Shown here piece after piece: positions 1 through 9,645 of a stretch of DNA of 64,000 nt (the first letter of the stretch is position 1; the number at the start of each line of letters is the position of its first letter). Made by a program: the position numbers and the translations under genes. The notes under the pieces are model-generated. The model was not told the origin of the DNA and ran no database searches. It saw only the letters and a list, made by a program, of their open reading frames with translations. Source of the stretch: Acinetobacter sp. ANC 3903 (lineage in GTDB: Bacteria > Pseudomonadota > Gammaproteobacteria > Pseudomonadales > Moraxellaceae); assembly GCF_002135315.1 (NCBI RefSeq), contig NZ_NEGA01000015.1, positions 26,441-90,440 of the forward strand, read 5' to 3'.

Positions 1-2888
1 CGCAGACTTGCCCCTTCCAGCGCAGCCTCAATCACACTGCGACCTTGCTGCTCCGCAAGTGCAGCAAACTCGGCAATTAAAATGGCATTTTTACAGGACA
101 AGCCTATCGTGGTGAGCAAGGCAATCTGGAAATAAATGTCATTTGGAAAACCGACAAAATAGCTGAACAGGATGTTACCGCCAATGCCCAAAGGAATGGC
201 ACTTAATACCGCCGTAGGAATAGACCAGCTTTCATACAGTGCTGCTAGGCATAGAAAAATAAATCCAATGGAAAGCACATACAGCAATAAAGCCTGATTA
301 CTCGAGCGTTTTTCTTCATAGGATAAACCGCTCCATGCCACGTCTATACCCGGATGCTGTGCAACCAGCTGCTCTACATCACCCATTGCTACGCCCGAAC
401 TGATATCTTTGGCGGTATCCGCTTCCATTTGCAATGCGGTATAACCCATATAACGGTTCACCACATCTGGCCCACCACTCCAGCTGACATTGGCAAAATT
501 TCTAAATGACACCATTTGATTTAAATCATTACGCACATACCAGTATTGTAAGTCTTCAGGTTTAGAACGAAATTCGGCATCGCCCTGCATCATCACCCGT
601 TTAATCCGGCCGCGGTCGATAAAATCATTGATATAGCTGCCGCCCCATGCGCTCGCCAAGGTACTGTTTATGGCAGTTTGTGACAGGCCATTTGCCATCG
701 CCAGTTTCTGGTCAATGTTCACCTTTAGACCTGCTTTATCAGGGTTCGAACGTTTGTCCAGATTTTCAAAAGTGCGGTATTGTTTTGCCTGCTGCTGCAA
801 TTGCTTAAACTGGCTATCCAGATAGGCACGACCTTGGCCATTGATGTCACGAATCCAGAAATCCAGCCCGTCAGTTTGACCTAAACCACTGACCGAAGCG
901 GGCATGGTCACATTAATTTGTGCATTCGGATTCTTCTTAAAATGCTTTAAGGCGCGTTCCCGAATGGCTTGGGCTGAATTTTCTTTACCGGAACGCTCAT
1001 CCCAGGGCTTTAAGGCAATAAAACCCTGACCTAAATTTTGTCCGGTTCCCGCAGCATTACGGCCATAACGAACCATGACCAGATTTACATTATCTTTTTC
1101 ATTTTCCAGAAAATACTGTCTAATCTGCTCACCAATTTCAGAACTTTTCGACATTGGTGCACCATCCACCAGTTTAAACTGCACATTTAAAATGCCCTGA
1201 TCTTCACTGGGAATAAAGCTAGTCGGTAAAGCCCGATAAAACAAGGCAAACACACTGATCAACGCAGCAAATACCATCAGACAAATGGCTTTATGCTGCA
1301 GGGTTAAAGTGGATAATTGAAGATAGCGCTGCTTTAAGCCATCCAGGTTCTGGTTAAACCAGACCGCCCATCGGGCAGGCTGTGGATTAGGCTTTAAAAT
1401 CAAGGCACATAAAGCAGGCGTTAATACCAGCGCCACAGCCAGAGATAAAGCCATGGCAGCGACCAAGGTAATGGAAAACTGACGGTAAATCACCCCGGTT
1501 GAACCGCCAAAAAATGCCATGGGAATAAACACGGCCGTCAGTACCAGCGTAATCCCGACCAATGCCCCACTAATTTCCTGCATGGATTCAATCGATGCCT
1601 GCTGAGCCGTTAAATTTTTCTCATGCATCAGCCGTTCAATATTCTCCACCACCACAATGGCATCATCCACCAGCAGCCCAATCGCCAGAACCAGGGCAAA
1701 CAGGGTTAATGTATTGATACTCAAGCCGAGCACATACAATATCGCCATTGTTCCTAGCAGTACCACAGGTACGGTAATTGCGGGAATAAGCGTTGCACGC
1801 CAGTTTTGCAGAAACAGGAACATCACTGCAATCACCAGCAATACCGCTTCAAACAGGGTTTTCACCACTTCCTTAATCGATTCTTTGACAAAGGGCGTAT
1901 TATCACGCGGATAAACCAGCTTATAGCCTTCAGGAAGCTGCTTCGAAATCTGATCCACTTCAGCCTGAATCAGTGCTGAAGTCGCTAGGGCATTGGCACC
2001 GGAAGCCAGCGAAATGCCCATCCCGGCAGAAGGAAAACCGTTGATGGTATTAAAGGATTGATAATTTTCTGCCCCCAGTTCAACCCGAGCGACATCTTTT
2101 AAATAGATAAAACTGCCATCACGTGCAGATTTGACAATGATATTTTCAAATTCTGGCACGGTTTTTAAACGTGAACCAGAAGTGACTTTAGCATTTAAAT
2201 ACTGGTCTGCTACTGTCGGCAGATCCCCTACCGCCCCAGCTGCGACTTGGGTATTTTGGGCTTCAACCGCAGCGCGGATATCACTCGGCATTAAACTGTA
2301 TTGTTTTAATTTTAACGGATTCAGCCAGATACGCATGGCATATTGCGAACCAAAAACATCGACTTCACCAATACCGTCTATGCGTGCCAGATCTTCTTCC
2401 AGATGGGTCTGCATATAATCGGACAAGGCAATGCTATCACTTTTACCCGTGGCATCGTACAGGCCAATGACCATGTGCGTATCACCCAGTGACTTGAATA
2501 CATTCACTCCCTGACGCTGTACTTCATCCGGTAAACGGTTCAGCACCCCATTAATCGCATTTTGCACCTGAACTTGTGCCGTATCCGGATCGGTGCCATT
2601 TTCAAAACTGATGTTAATGCGGCTGCGCCCGGAGGAATCACTGCTGGAACTAAAATAAAGCAGATGATCAATGCCTTTAATTTGCTGTTCCAGCACCTGG
2701 GTAACACTTTCTTCCACCGTTTCCGCCGAAGCGCCGTTATAGCTGGCACTTACACTAATACGTGGCGGAGCAATATCCGGAAAGCGCTCTACGGGTAAAT
2801 TCAGCGTCGCAAAAATACCAAAAGCCATCAAGATAATGGCTAAAACACCTGCAAAAATCGGTCGATGAATAAAAAATCTAGACAGCAT
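1..2888 (-). CDS. RND (HAE1) efflux permease, 3' end outside window
   Basis: Inner-membrane proton antiporter subunit of a tripartite efflux pump, expected to work with a periplasmic adaptor and an outer-membrane channel that are not in the window. About 962 codons are open without interruption, against roughly 1050 for the family, so some 80-90 C-terminal residues are missing. The N terminus reads MLSRFFIHRPIFAG, the usual first transmembrane helix. The proton-relay Asp pair is at residues 408-409 in GLLVDDAIVVVENIER, and the second membrane block ends near GLSCKNAILIAEFA at the window edge. From memory the N terminus is not close to AdeB, AdeG or AdeJ, so substrate is unknown. The gene starts at an ATG and has no partner gene upstream in the window. 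Confidence 0.93.
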   Translation of the reverse strand, partial: MLSRFFIHRPIFAGVLAIILMAFGIFATLNLPVERFPDIAPPRISVSASYNGASAETVEESVTQVLEQQIKGIDHLLYFSSSSDSSGRSRINISFENGTDPDTAQVQVQNAINGVLNRLPDEVQRQGVNVFKSLGDTHMVIGLYDATGKSDSIALSDYMQTHLEEDLARIDGIGEVDVFGSQYAMRIWLNPLKLKQYSLMPSDIRAAVEAQNTQVAAGAVGDLPTVADQYLNAKVTSGSRLKTVPEFENIIVKSARDGSFIYLKDVARVELGAENYQSFNTINGFPSAGMGISLASGANALATSALIQAEVDQISKQLPEGYKLVYPRDNTPFVKESIKEVVKTLFEAVLLVIAVMFLFLQNWRATLIPAITVPVVLLGTMAILYVLGLSINTLTLFALVLAIGLLVDDAIVVVENIERLMHEKNLTAQQASIESMQEISGALVGITLVLTAVFIPMAFFGGSTGVIYRQFSITLVAAMALSLAVALVLTPALCALILKPNPQPARWAVWFNQNLDGLKQRYLQLSTLTLQHKAICLMVFAALISVFALFYRALPTSFIPSEDQGILNVQFKLVDGAPMSKSSEIGEQIRQYFLENEKDNVNLVMVRYGRNAAGTGQNLGQGFIALKPWDERSGKENSAQAIRERALKHFKKNPNAQINVTMPASVSGLGQTDGLDFWIRDINGQGRAYLDSQFKQLQQQAKQYRTFENLDKRSNPDKAGLKVNIDQKLAMANGLSQTAINSTLASAWGGSYINDFIDRGRIKRVMMQGDAEFRSKPEDLQYWYVRNDLNQMVSFRNFANVSWSGGPDVVNRYMGYTALQMEADTAKDISSGVAMGDVEQLVAQHPGIDVAWSGLSYEEKRSSNQALLLYVLSIGFIFLCLAALYESWSIPTAVLSAIPLGIGGNILFSYFVGFPNDIYFQIALLTTIGLSCKNAILIAEFAALAEQQGRSVIEAALEGASL

Positions 2889-2960
2889 ATGTCCTGGTCA
2901 CTTAAAGGGTGAGGTATAAAAAATTCAACTCAATCATTGAATACTTAAAATGATTTATTT

Positions 2961-2979
2961 GATATTGATCATCAATGAC
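2961..2979. promoter_or_regulatory. Candidate operator upstream of the RND gene
   Basis: A short palindrome, ATTGAT-C-ATCAAT (2964-2976), sits about 75 bp before the RND start codon. The surrounding 19 bases also resemble a Fur box (14 of 19 positions against the consensus as I remember it). It could be the site of a local repressor or of Fur. No regulator gene lies next to it in the window. Confidence 0.3.
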
Positions 2980-3192
2980 AGAAGTATAAAAGCCAAACAT
3001 ATTTAACAGAAAAATGAGACTTTGCCTTAAATAAGGAGAAAATATGAAGGGAATTTTTATATTAAATCGTTATCTCTTGTGAAGCTTGGCTCATGGTGCA
3101 TATTTTTAACGTTTTTATTTCAATATTTTAATTTAATTTTAGATTAAGTAAAATCGAATATAATGACTCAAATTAGTCAATGTTTGAGTGCA

Positions 3193-3567
3193 ATGAACTC
3201 TTATTCTCCTTTTAAAGGCAAAACAGGTGTTAAGCGTGTATTCAATGCCACCCAGTATTCACTGGCTGGTTTTAAGGCAGCATTTATGCATGAAGCTGCT
3301 TTTCGTCAGATCGTATTCATTAATACCATTTTAATTCCAGTCAGCTTTTTTCTGGATGTCAGTGCCGTTGAACAAGCCCTCATGGTGGCTGTCTGTTTGC
3401 TGGCACTCATTGTGGAATTATTCAATTCAGCCATTGAAGCCGTGGTCGACCGTATTTCATTAGAAAAACATCCGCTTTCAAAGAATGCCAAGGACATGGG
3501 CAGTGCAGCGCAGTTTGTTTCCCTCAGCATAATCTTTTTTGTTTGGCTGATTATTTTGATTCACTAG
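3193..3567 (+). CDS. dgkA: Diacylglycerol kinase
   Basis: Small integral-membrane kinase that phosphorylates diacylglycerol to phosphatidic acid, recycling lipid released during envelope synthesis. From the ATG at 3193 the protein is 124 residues, close to E. coli DgkA (about 121). It shows the family signature ELFNSAIEAVVDR, with the catalytic Glu and Asn, followed by KDMGSAAQF, and three hydrophobic segments. An in-frame ATG at 3163 would add ten residues (MTQISQCLSA) that look unlike the family, so the internal start MNSYSPFKGKTG is preferred. The ribosome-binding site is weak for both. It is monocistronic, closed by a terminator at 3597. Confidence 0.93.
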   Translation: MNSYSPFKGKTGVKRVFNATQYSLAGFKAAFMHEAAFRQIVFINTILIPVSFFLDVSAVEQALMVAVCLLALIVELFNSAIEAVVDRISLEKHPLSKNAKDMGSAAQFVSLSIIFFVWLIILIH

Positions 3568-3596
3568 TTATTTTATGTCTTTAATCTAGGCGATTT

Positions 3597-3623
3597 AAAA
3601 GCACCTTAACCGGTGCTTTTTTT
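3597..3623 (+). terminator. Terminator of dgkA
   Basis: GCACC and GGTGC arms around a short loop, preceded by A residues and followed by seven T residues, 30 bp after the dgkA stop. Confidence 0.85.
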
Positions 3624-3650
3624 CATCTATTACCCAGAATTTTAAAGCAT

Positions 3651-3681
3651 AAAAAAACCCTGCATGCGCAGGGTTTTTTTT
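3651..3681. terminator. Bidirectional terminator between dgkA and aceA
   Basis: A perfect ACCCTGC/GCAGGGT hairpin flanked by A7 on one side and T8 on the other. It can stop leftward aceA transcripts and any dgkA read-through. Confidence 0.88.
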
Positions 3682-3697
3682 GAATCAATCAGGAGGA

Positions 3698-5299
3698 TTA
3701 GCCACCGAATTGGTTCATAGTGTTTTTAGCATCGTCATGCGCTTTAAGAGCGTTGTCACCAGAGAAGATTTCTTTGTGATCATCACCGATGTCAGAACCA
3801 GCCATTGCTTGGTGTTTAACACAAGCGATTGTACCGCGGATTTCTTTACGTTGAACGCCAGCAACATAAGCCAACATACCTTCAGAACCGAAGTAACCTT
3901 GAGCAAGTTCGTGAGTAGAAAGCGCAGCTGTATGGTAAGTCGGAAGTGTGATCAAGTGATGGAACACGCCCGCTTCACGAGAAGCATCTGCTTGGAATGT
4001 ACGTACTTTTTCATCAGCATCAGCAGCTAATTCAGTAGCATCATACTCAGCGCTCATTAATTTAGCGCGGTCATAAGCAGAAACATCTTTACCTTCAGCA
4101 ACCCAACGATCGTAAGCTTGTTGACGGAAGTTTAAAGTCCAGTTGAATGATGGCGAGTTGTTATAAACAAGTTTCGCATTTGGAATCGTTTCTTTAACAC
4201 GGTTAACCATGTGAGCGATTTCGTCAACGTTTGGAGTCGCAGTTTCGATCCAAAGAAGATCAGCACCGTTTTGAAGGCTAGTTACACAGTCAAGTACAAC
4301 GCGGTCGATTTGAGTGCCTTCACGGAACTGGTACAAACCAGACGCTAAACGTTTAGGACGGTGAAGTTTACCATCACGTTTGATCAGGATTTCGTCTTCT
4401 TGAGCTTCTGAAATATCGATTTCAGTTGTGTCTAAGTAGCTGATGTATTGAGAAGCGATATCGCCTGGCTCTTTAACCACTGGGATTTTTTGAGTCAAGT
4501 CAGCGCCTTCAGAGTCAGTACGTGCAACGATGATACCGTCGTCAAGACCCATTTCCAAGAATGCATAGCGAAGAGCGTGGATTTTCGCGATGAAGTCTTC
4601 GTGTGGAACTGTTACTTTACCAGCTTGGTGACCACATTGTTTCGCGTCAGATACTTGGTTTTCGATTTGTAGCGCACAAGCACCAGCTTCGATCATTTTC
4701 TTAGCAAGTAAGTAAGTCGCTTCTTCGTTACCGAAACCAGCGTCGATGTCTGCAATAATTGGCACAACGTGAGTTTGGAAACCGTCGATTTGAGCAGTGA
4801 TTTCAGCAGCTTTAGCAGTATCACCAGCTTCGTTTGCTTTTTTAAGCGCACGGAACAAGTCGTTTAATTCTTTCGCATCAGCTTGACGTAAGAAAGTGTA
4901 GATTTCTTCGATCAATGCAGGAACAGAAGTTTTTTCGTGCATAGATTGGTCAGGAAGAGGACCGAATTCTGAACGAAGAGCAGCAACCATCCAACCAGAA
5001 AGGTAGATGTAGCGACGTTCAGTAGTACCGAAGTATTTTTTATTCGCAATCATTTTTTGTTGCGCGATGAAACCGTGCCAGCAACCTAATGATTGAGTGT
5101 ATTTGCTAGAGTCAGCATCATAAGCAGCCATATCACGACGCATAATCGCAGCTGTGTATTTCGCAATGTCTAAACCAGTTTTGAAACGGTTTTGGATTTG
5201 CATACGCGCAGCATCTTCAGGACTGATGTCTGCCCAAGTGTTGCCGAATTTCGCTTTTAATTCGCGGATTGCATCAATCGCTGTTTGGTATGTAGTCAT
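3698..5299 (-). CDS. aceA: Isocitrate lyase
   Basis: Cleaves isocitrate to glyoxylate and succinate, the first step of the glyoxylate shunt needed for growth on acetate, fatty acids and alkanes. The protein is 533 residues, the longer class of isocitrate lyase seen in Acinetobacter and Pseudomonas rather than the E. coli type of about 434. The active-site loop is DAKQCGHQAGK with the catalytic Cys near residue 222. The metal-binding ADIDAGFGNEEATY segment is upstream of it, and the flap region TETATPNVDE-like (IETATPNVDEIA) is present. Start is ATG 5299 with an AGGG-type ribosome-binding site. Malate synthase is not in the window. The gene is alone, divergent from a LysR regulator 647 bp away that is too distant to be assumed its regulator. 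Confidence 0.97.
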   Translation of the reverse strand: MTTYQTAIDAIRELKAKFGNTWADISPEDAARMQIQNRFKTGLDIAKYTAAIMRRDMAAYDADSSKYTQSLGCWHGFIAQQKMIANKKYFGTTERRYIYLSGWMVAALRSEFGPLPDQSMHEKTSVPALIEEIYTFLRQADAKELNDLFRALKKANEAGDTAKAAEITAQIDGFQTHVVPIIADIDAGFGNEEATYLLAKKMIEAGACALQIENQVSDAKQCGHQAGKVTVPHEDFIAKIHALRYAFLEMGLDDGIIVARTDSEGADLTQKIPVVKEPGDIASQYISYLDTTEIDISEAQEDEILIKRDGKLHRPKRLASGLYQFREGTQIDRVVLDCVTSLQNGADLLWIETATPNVDEIAHMVNRVKETIPNAKLVYNNSPSFNWTLNFRQQAYDRWVAEGKDVSAYDRAKLMSAEYDATELAADADEKVRTFQADASREAGVFHHLITLPTYHTAALSTHELAQGYFGSEGMLAYVAGVQRKEIRGTIACVKHQAMAGSDIGDDHKEIFSGDNALKAHDDAKNTMNQFGG

Positions 5300-5946
5300 G
5301 ATATTCTACCCTGTATATAATTTTAGGATTTCATCAATCAAAGGACTAAATCTGCAAGATATTGATTTGTTCAGATTTAGAGCGCTTCGTTGCTATGGAC
5401 ACAGCTTAGATTGACTGAAAAAATTAATCCAATATCCTCTAGTAATTCTCAGTATTTATTTAAAAAATATGTAGATCAAAGTCGTATTATATTTATGTTT
5501 CAAAATTTTAAATAATTGTTTTAATTTAATTTATTTAAAAATAACAAAATAACATTTCGCTTAAAAAATATTCCTTTTGCTGTTATTTTCTTCATTAGAC
5601 TTAAGTCTTGCCTCGCAAAAAAAAAGCTTGACCCATTATTTTTAAGCTTATTTTTGTACATTTTTATTCCCTATCTTCAAAATACATTTGTATTTTATTA
5701 CAGCTATTTTTGCTTTTTTCAGATCATTACAGCTTTATTTTTGCAGCATATTGAAAAACCTGACCAATTTTTTGGATTTAGTAGACTTTACTGTAATCAT
5801 TCCTGCCCAAAGCCGTTCATTGAGTGATTTTTCTATAATAATCTGGGTATTATCCCGTTTCTTTTTTCATCAATATTCCTACACAAGCCTTGTCGCTTAT
5901 GGCATAATCGAAATAATTTCATGAGTTTATTTTCGGTATTTCTTTT
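5300..5946. other. Long divergent intergenic region, aceA to LysR gene
   Basis: AT-rich, without a supported gene. It holds an inverted repeat TAAATCTG (5347-5354) and CAGATTTA (5372-5379) with a 17-base spacer, lying about 50-80 bp before aceA and therefore well placed as an operator. Two AAGCTT hexamers near 5625 and 5645 flank a T-rich stretch. Both promoters should be here, but I cannot fix the -35 and -10 boxes with confidence. Confidence 0.6.
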
Positions 5947-6936
5947 ATGAATCTGGAGCGAGTCGATCTCAATCTATTAATATATCTTGATGTACTCCTT
6001 CGTGAAAAAAATGTAACGCGTGCGGCAGAACAATTGGGTGTCACCCAACCTGCCATGAGTAACATTCTGCGTCGTTTACGTAACTTATTTAATGATCCGC
6101 TATTAATCCGTTCTTCTGAAGGGATGACACCCACAGAACGTGCTTTGGAATTACAACCGCGTATTCGTGATGCACTTTCTGATTTGTCGATGATTCTGGA
6201 ACCGCGTACCGAATTCCGTCCTTATACCTCGAATCGCGTATTCCGAATTATGACTTCGGACTATGCAGAAGCGACCTTAGTACCGCGTTTGGTCAAGGCG
6301 TTACGCTCAGAAGCACCGAATGTGGTCCTCGACTTTTTAACACCAAGTGATGTGTCCTACCGCGACATGGAACAGGGTAAAGTTGATCTGGCCATTAACC
6401 GCTTCAATGAAATTCCGCAAAGTTTCCACCAGGTTTTAGTATGGCGTGACAGCTTTTCTTGCTTACTCAACAATAAGCACCCTGCCAGCGCCAATCTCAA
6501 CCTGAAAAGTTACCTCGATGCACAGCATATTTGGGTTTCTAAAACCGGTATGGGTGTCGGTTTTGGGGTCAATCCTGAAAAACAAGCCGGGCTGGGCTGG
6601 ATTGATCAGGCTTTGGAACGTATCGGGCAAAAACGCAAGATTTCGGTCTTTACCCGTCATTATCAAATGCCAGGGCTTTTAGCTGCCAATGTTGATCTGG
6701 TGGCAACTTTGCCCACACGTATTGCACGTTTGCAGGCTAAAAACCAAAACTTGTTGATTAAAGACCCACCGTTCTATATTCCCGAGTTTGAATTGAAAAT
6801 GGCGTGGTGTCCTTTATTACATCACCATCCCGCACATCGCTGGTTACGTCAGCTGATTCTGTATGTGGCGCGTCAGATGATTGAAGAAGAAAATCGTGAG
6901 TTTTTAATGAATAATTCTCAATTTTCACACTATTAA
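5947..6936 (+). CDS. LysR-family transcriptional regulator
   Basis: DNA-binding regulator of 329 residues. The N-terminal winged helix-turn-helix is clear: VDLNLLIYLDVLLREKNVTR followed by AAEQLGVTQPAMSNILRRLR (about residues 5-45), of the NodD/DntR-like subclass. Residues about 95-305 form the periplasmic-binding-protein-like effector domain. It ends with a charged tail (EEENREFLMNNSQ). It is transcribed away from aceA and is followed by a strong terminator at 6987, so it is a single-gene unit. Effector and target are unknown; self-regulation from the long upstream region is likely for this family but is inference. Confidence 0.93.
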   Translation: MNLERVDLNLLIYLDVLLREKNVTRAAEQLGVTQPAMSNILRRLRNLFNDPLLIRSSEGMTPTERALELQPRIRDALSDLSMILEPRTEFRPYTSNRVFRIMTSDYAEATLVPRLVKALRSEAPNVVLDFLTPSDVSYRDMEQGKVDLAINRFNEIPQSFHQVLVWRDSFSCLLNNKHPASANLNLKSYLDAQHIWVSKTGMGVGFGVNPEKQAGLGWIDQALERIGQKRKISVFTRHYQMPGLLAANVDLVATLPTRIARLQAKNQNLLIKDPPFYIPEFELKMAWCPLLHHHPAHRWLRQLILYVARQMIEEENREFLMNNSQFSHY

Positions 6937-6986
6937 CAACGTTTTTTCTTAAATTCTTCTTTTTTAAGCTTATACTGTACTTATCT

Positions 6987-7020
6987 GGGTAGTAATTCCA
7001 TTACTACCCACAGTTTTTTT
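6987..7020 (+). terminator. Terminator after the LysR gene
   Basis: Perfect 10-bp arms GGGTAGTAAT/ATTACTACCC with a 3-base loop, then a short spacer and a T7 tract. It lies 44 bp before the next gene and could also act on that gene's leader if the promoter is upstream. Confidence 0.85.
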
Positions 7021-7063
7021 GTGTTAAAAATATTCATAATAATGATGATCCACAGGTGGATTT

Positions 7064-8392
7064 GTGAGCCTCTTTCAAAATATCGTCATCATCGTCATCC
7101 TTATTGTCGGGGCAGGTTTTTTATCTTTAACTGAAATTGCCCTCGCAGGTGCACGTAAAGTTAAACTAAAAATACTTGCTGAATCGGGCGAAGAACGCGC
7201 TCAGAAAGTATTAGATTTACAGGAAAATTCAGCAGACTTTTTCGCAGCATCGCAAATCGGCTTAAATGCCGTTGCCATTCTGGGCGGTATTTTAGGTGAA
7301 GGTGCCTTCCGTCCTTATTTCCTTGAACTTGTATCCGGCTTCTACCAAGGTCCTTGGACTGAAACAATTAGCTTTACCCTCTCATTCACCTTAGTCACTT
7401 CACTGTTTATTTTATTTGCCGATTTAATGCCAAAACGTTTGGCCATGATTGCACCTGAAAAAATTGCAGTGTCGGTGATTAACCCGATCCAGATCTTTAT
7501 TACCGTCTGCAAGCCTTTAGCCTGGTTTATCAATACGATTGCCAACCTGTTATTCCGCTTATTCAAGGTCAATACCACACGTGAAGACAATATCACCTTT
7601 GCTGATATCTCTGCCGTGATGGATGCTGGCGCTCAAGCAGGCGTATTACAAAAACAGGAACATCACTTCATTGAAAACGTGTTTGAGCTTGAAGAACGTA
7701 ATGTGCCTTCAAGTATGACCACACGTGAAAATGTGGTGTTCTTTACTTTAAAAGAATCTGAATCGAGTATTCGCCAGAAACTGGCGGAATATCCTTACTC
7801 CAAGTTTCTGGTTTGCAGTGAAAATATTGATGATGTGATTGGCTATGTAGATGCCAAAGATATTCTGGTGCGTATTCTGAATAACCAGTCTTTACTGCAA
7901 CTCAATGAAAACACCATTCGTAATGTACTCACTATCCCCGATACTTTAACTTTATCAGAATTACTGGATCGCTTCCGTTCTACCAAAGAAAAGTTCGCAG
8001 TGGTTATTAATGAATATGCGTTGGTGGTTGGTGTCATCACCCTGTCAGATATTATGATTACCGTGATGGGCGACTGGGTCACTCCGATTGAAGCTGATCA
8101 GCAAATTATTAAACGTGATAACAACTCTTGGCTGATTGATGGCAGTACCCCGATTGAGGATCTGAAACACGCCCTTGAAATCGATGAAATGCCGGATGAA
8201 GAAAATTATGAAACACTGGCAGGTTTTATGATGTACCGTCTACGCAAGATTCCACGTCCTGCCGACACCGTCATTTATGGCAACTATAAATTTGAAGTGG
8301 TTGATGTCGATCATTTTAAAATTGACCAACTTCTGGTTACGCGTCTTTTAAAAGAAACTGAATCTCATGACGACCTTAAAGGATCAGAGTAA
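7064..8392 (+). CDS. DUF21/CBS/CorC-domain membrane protein (hemolysin-like)
   Basis: Integral membrane protein of 442 residues, of the CNNM/CorC-like family often annotated hemolysin or UPF0053. Domain order: DUF21 with about four transmembrane helices (residues 1-195, starting IVIIVILIVGAGFLSLTEIA), a paired CBS domain (about 205-335) and a C-terminal CorC_HlyC domain (about 350-430). Family members are linked to divalent cation export or resistance; this is family knowledge, not shown here. The start is GTG 7064, chosen because AGGTGG lies five bases upstream and the hydrophobic segment starts directly. No coupling to neighbours is seen. Confidence 0.9.
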   Translation: MSLFQNIVIIVILIVGAGFLSLTEIALAGARKVKLKILAESGEERAQKVLDLQENSADFFAASQIGLNAVAILGGILGEGAFRPYFLELVSGFYQGPWTETISFTLSFTLVTSLFILFADLMPKRLAMIAPEKIAVSVINPIQIFITVCKPLAWFINTIANLLFRLFKVNTTREDNITFADISAVMDAGAQAGVLQKQEHHFIENVFELEERNVPSSMTTRENVVFFTLKESESSIRQKLAEYPYSKFLVCSENIDDVIGYVDAKDILVRILNNQSLLQLNENTIRNVLTIPDTLTLSELLDRFRSTKEKFAVVINEYALVVGVITLSDIMITVMGDWVTPIEADQQIIKRDNNSWLIDGSTPIEDLKHALEIDEMPDEENYETLAGFMMYRLRKIPRPADTVIYGNYKFEVVDVDHFKIDQLLVTRLLKETESHDDLKGSE

Positions 8393-8442
8393 TCTGATTC
8401 TTTTCACCTTAACTTAAAATAAAAATTAAAATAGATAAAACC

Positions 8443-8724
8443 ATGAACTTTTCAGTGACTGCCCTATTTGCCTGCCTGAGTTTTTATTCAGGCCTTTACA
8501 TGATTTATTATTTTTTCGCCCGGCAAACCCAGCCTTTAATTTTGATTCTTGCAATCGTATTGCTCATTTTGGCGTGCTGGATTACACCTTATAGTTATGA
8601 ACGAAAAAGAAAGAATTATGACTCAACCATGCGAATCGGTGAGTTATTCTGGTATCCATTGATCAGCTGGTGGCGACTTTTTATTTGGCCTATCTCTGTA
8701 TTATTGGCATGGCTGTATCCATAA
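8443..8724 (+). CDS. Small hydrophobic protein, unknown function
   Basis: A 93-residue protein with three probable membrane segments (about residues 5-25, 32-48 and 68-90) and a short basic loop YSYERKRKNYD between the second and third. It follows the DUF21/CBS gene by 50 bp in the same direction and shares its terminator at 8743, so the two may be cotranscribed. I do not recognise a family. Confidence 0.7.
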   Translation: MNFSVTALFACLSFYSGLYMIYYFFARQTQPLILILAIVLLILACWITPYSYERKRKNYDSTMRIGELFWYPLISWWRLFIWPISVLLAWLYP

Positions 8725-8742
8725 AAAATCGAATTAAGCGCC

Positions 8743-8768
8743 AAAAAAAGCACCCAAAGGTGCTTTTT
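8743..8768. terminator. Bidirectional terminator
   Basis: AGCACC/GGTGCT hairpin with a CAAA loop, flanked by A7 and T5. It separates two convergent genes whose stop codons lie close on each side. Confidence 0.85.
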
Positions 8769-8784
8769 AATTGTCTTTTTAAGA

Positions 8785-9285
8785 CTAAGCGATTAAAGCA
8801 TCTAAGACAGCTTGATAGTGAATGGTAATGTCTTCTTCCAGAATTTTATAAGCATTATCAAACTGCACCATAGGCCAGCCTTCTTTCCAGAAAGGAAAAA
8901 TATTATGCAGGTCATGGGTGACTACAGCATCTTCACGTACAATGGCTTGTGCAACTTGCGATAAAACCTGTGCCGTTTCGGCACCATCTATAGCTAAATA
9001 ATCAATGCCACGTGCTTTTAAAATACGGATACGGTCTTTTTTATAACGAATTTTTTTGCTTTGCGCTTCGTTTAAATTCAGTGCCAAAGTCACAGCTTCA
9101 ACAAACTTGTCTTCAAAGCTGTTATTTAAAGCCACCAATGCCTGTTTATGTGCCTCTTGACGACCAGCCTTACCGCCATTACGGATAATCTCTTTCGCTT
9201 CAGTATCCAGCTCATCGTCTTTCATGGACTGTAAAATGTCTAAAATTTCGATATCGCTTAAAGATTCAGGAGATTGATCAGTCAT
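8785..9285 (-). CDS. Hypothetical cytoplasmic protein
   Basis: A 166-residue soluble protein with an acidic N terminus (MTDQSPESLSDIEILDILQS), a basic middle segment (SKKIRYKKDRIRILKARG) and the segment VVTHDLHNIFPFWKEGWPM. The ATG at 9285 is the first methionine of the frame with a start-like context. No catalytic motif is visible to me and I do not recognise a family. It is convergent with the small membrane protein and stands alone. Confidence 0.72.
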   Translation of the reverse strand: MTDQSPESLSDIEILDILQSMKDDELDTEAKEIIRNGGKAGRQEAHKQALVALNNSFEDKFVEAVTLALNLNEAQSKKIRYKKDRIRILKARGIDYLAIDGAETAQVLSQVAQAIVREDAVVTHDLHNIFPFWKEGWPMVQFDNAYKILEEDITIHYQAVLDALIA

Positions 9286-9645
9286 GAACTGTCCTTGGAC
9301 AAAAATAAGAAAGGACTATTTTCGCATAATTCCAGACTGAATACAGGAATAAAATTAAGCTCCCGATGTTGTTACTGGCTTGATGATTTAAAATATTGCT
9401 GCAAGCCTGATTATTGAGTGCAATATCTCCCACTCATTACAAACACACCAAATACCCATCTCTTCATGTAAAATAAGTAAAAATAAAATTTAAGTCTATG
9501 TAGCGAACTGAAAATTTAGTTCAATTCAAACAACCAACTAAAGATTTATTTTGAGATGCAGGAAACAGTAAGTTGCAGATATTTCTCTGTTAAATACTGT
9601 CAAATCCTTTATATTAGCCTTACTTTTTATGTTTCCTTAATTCTT
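9286..9645. other. Intergenic region
   Basis: About 360 bases between divergent genes. It is AT-rich and carries no terminator or repeat that I can support. An in-frame ATG at 9556 would extend the next gene by 30 residues, but that extension has no family-like features. Confidence 0.5.
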
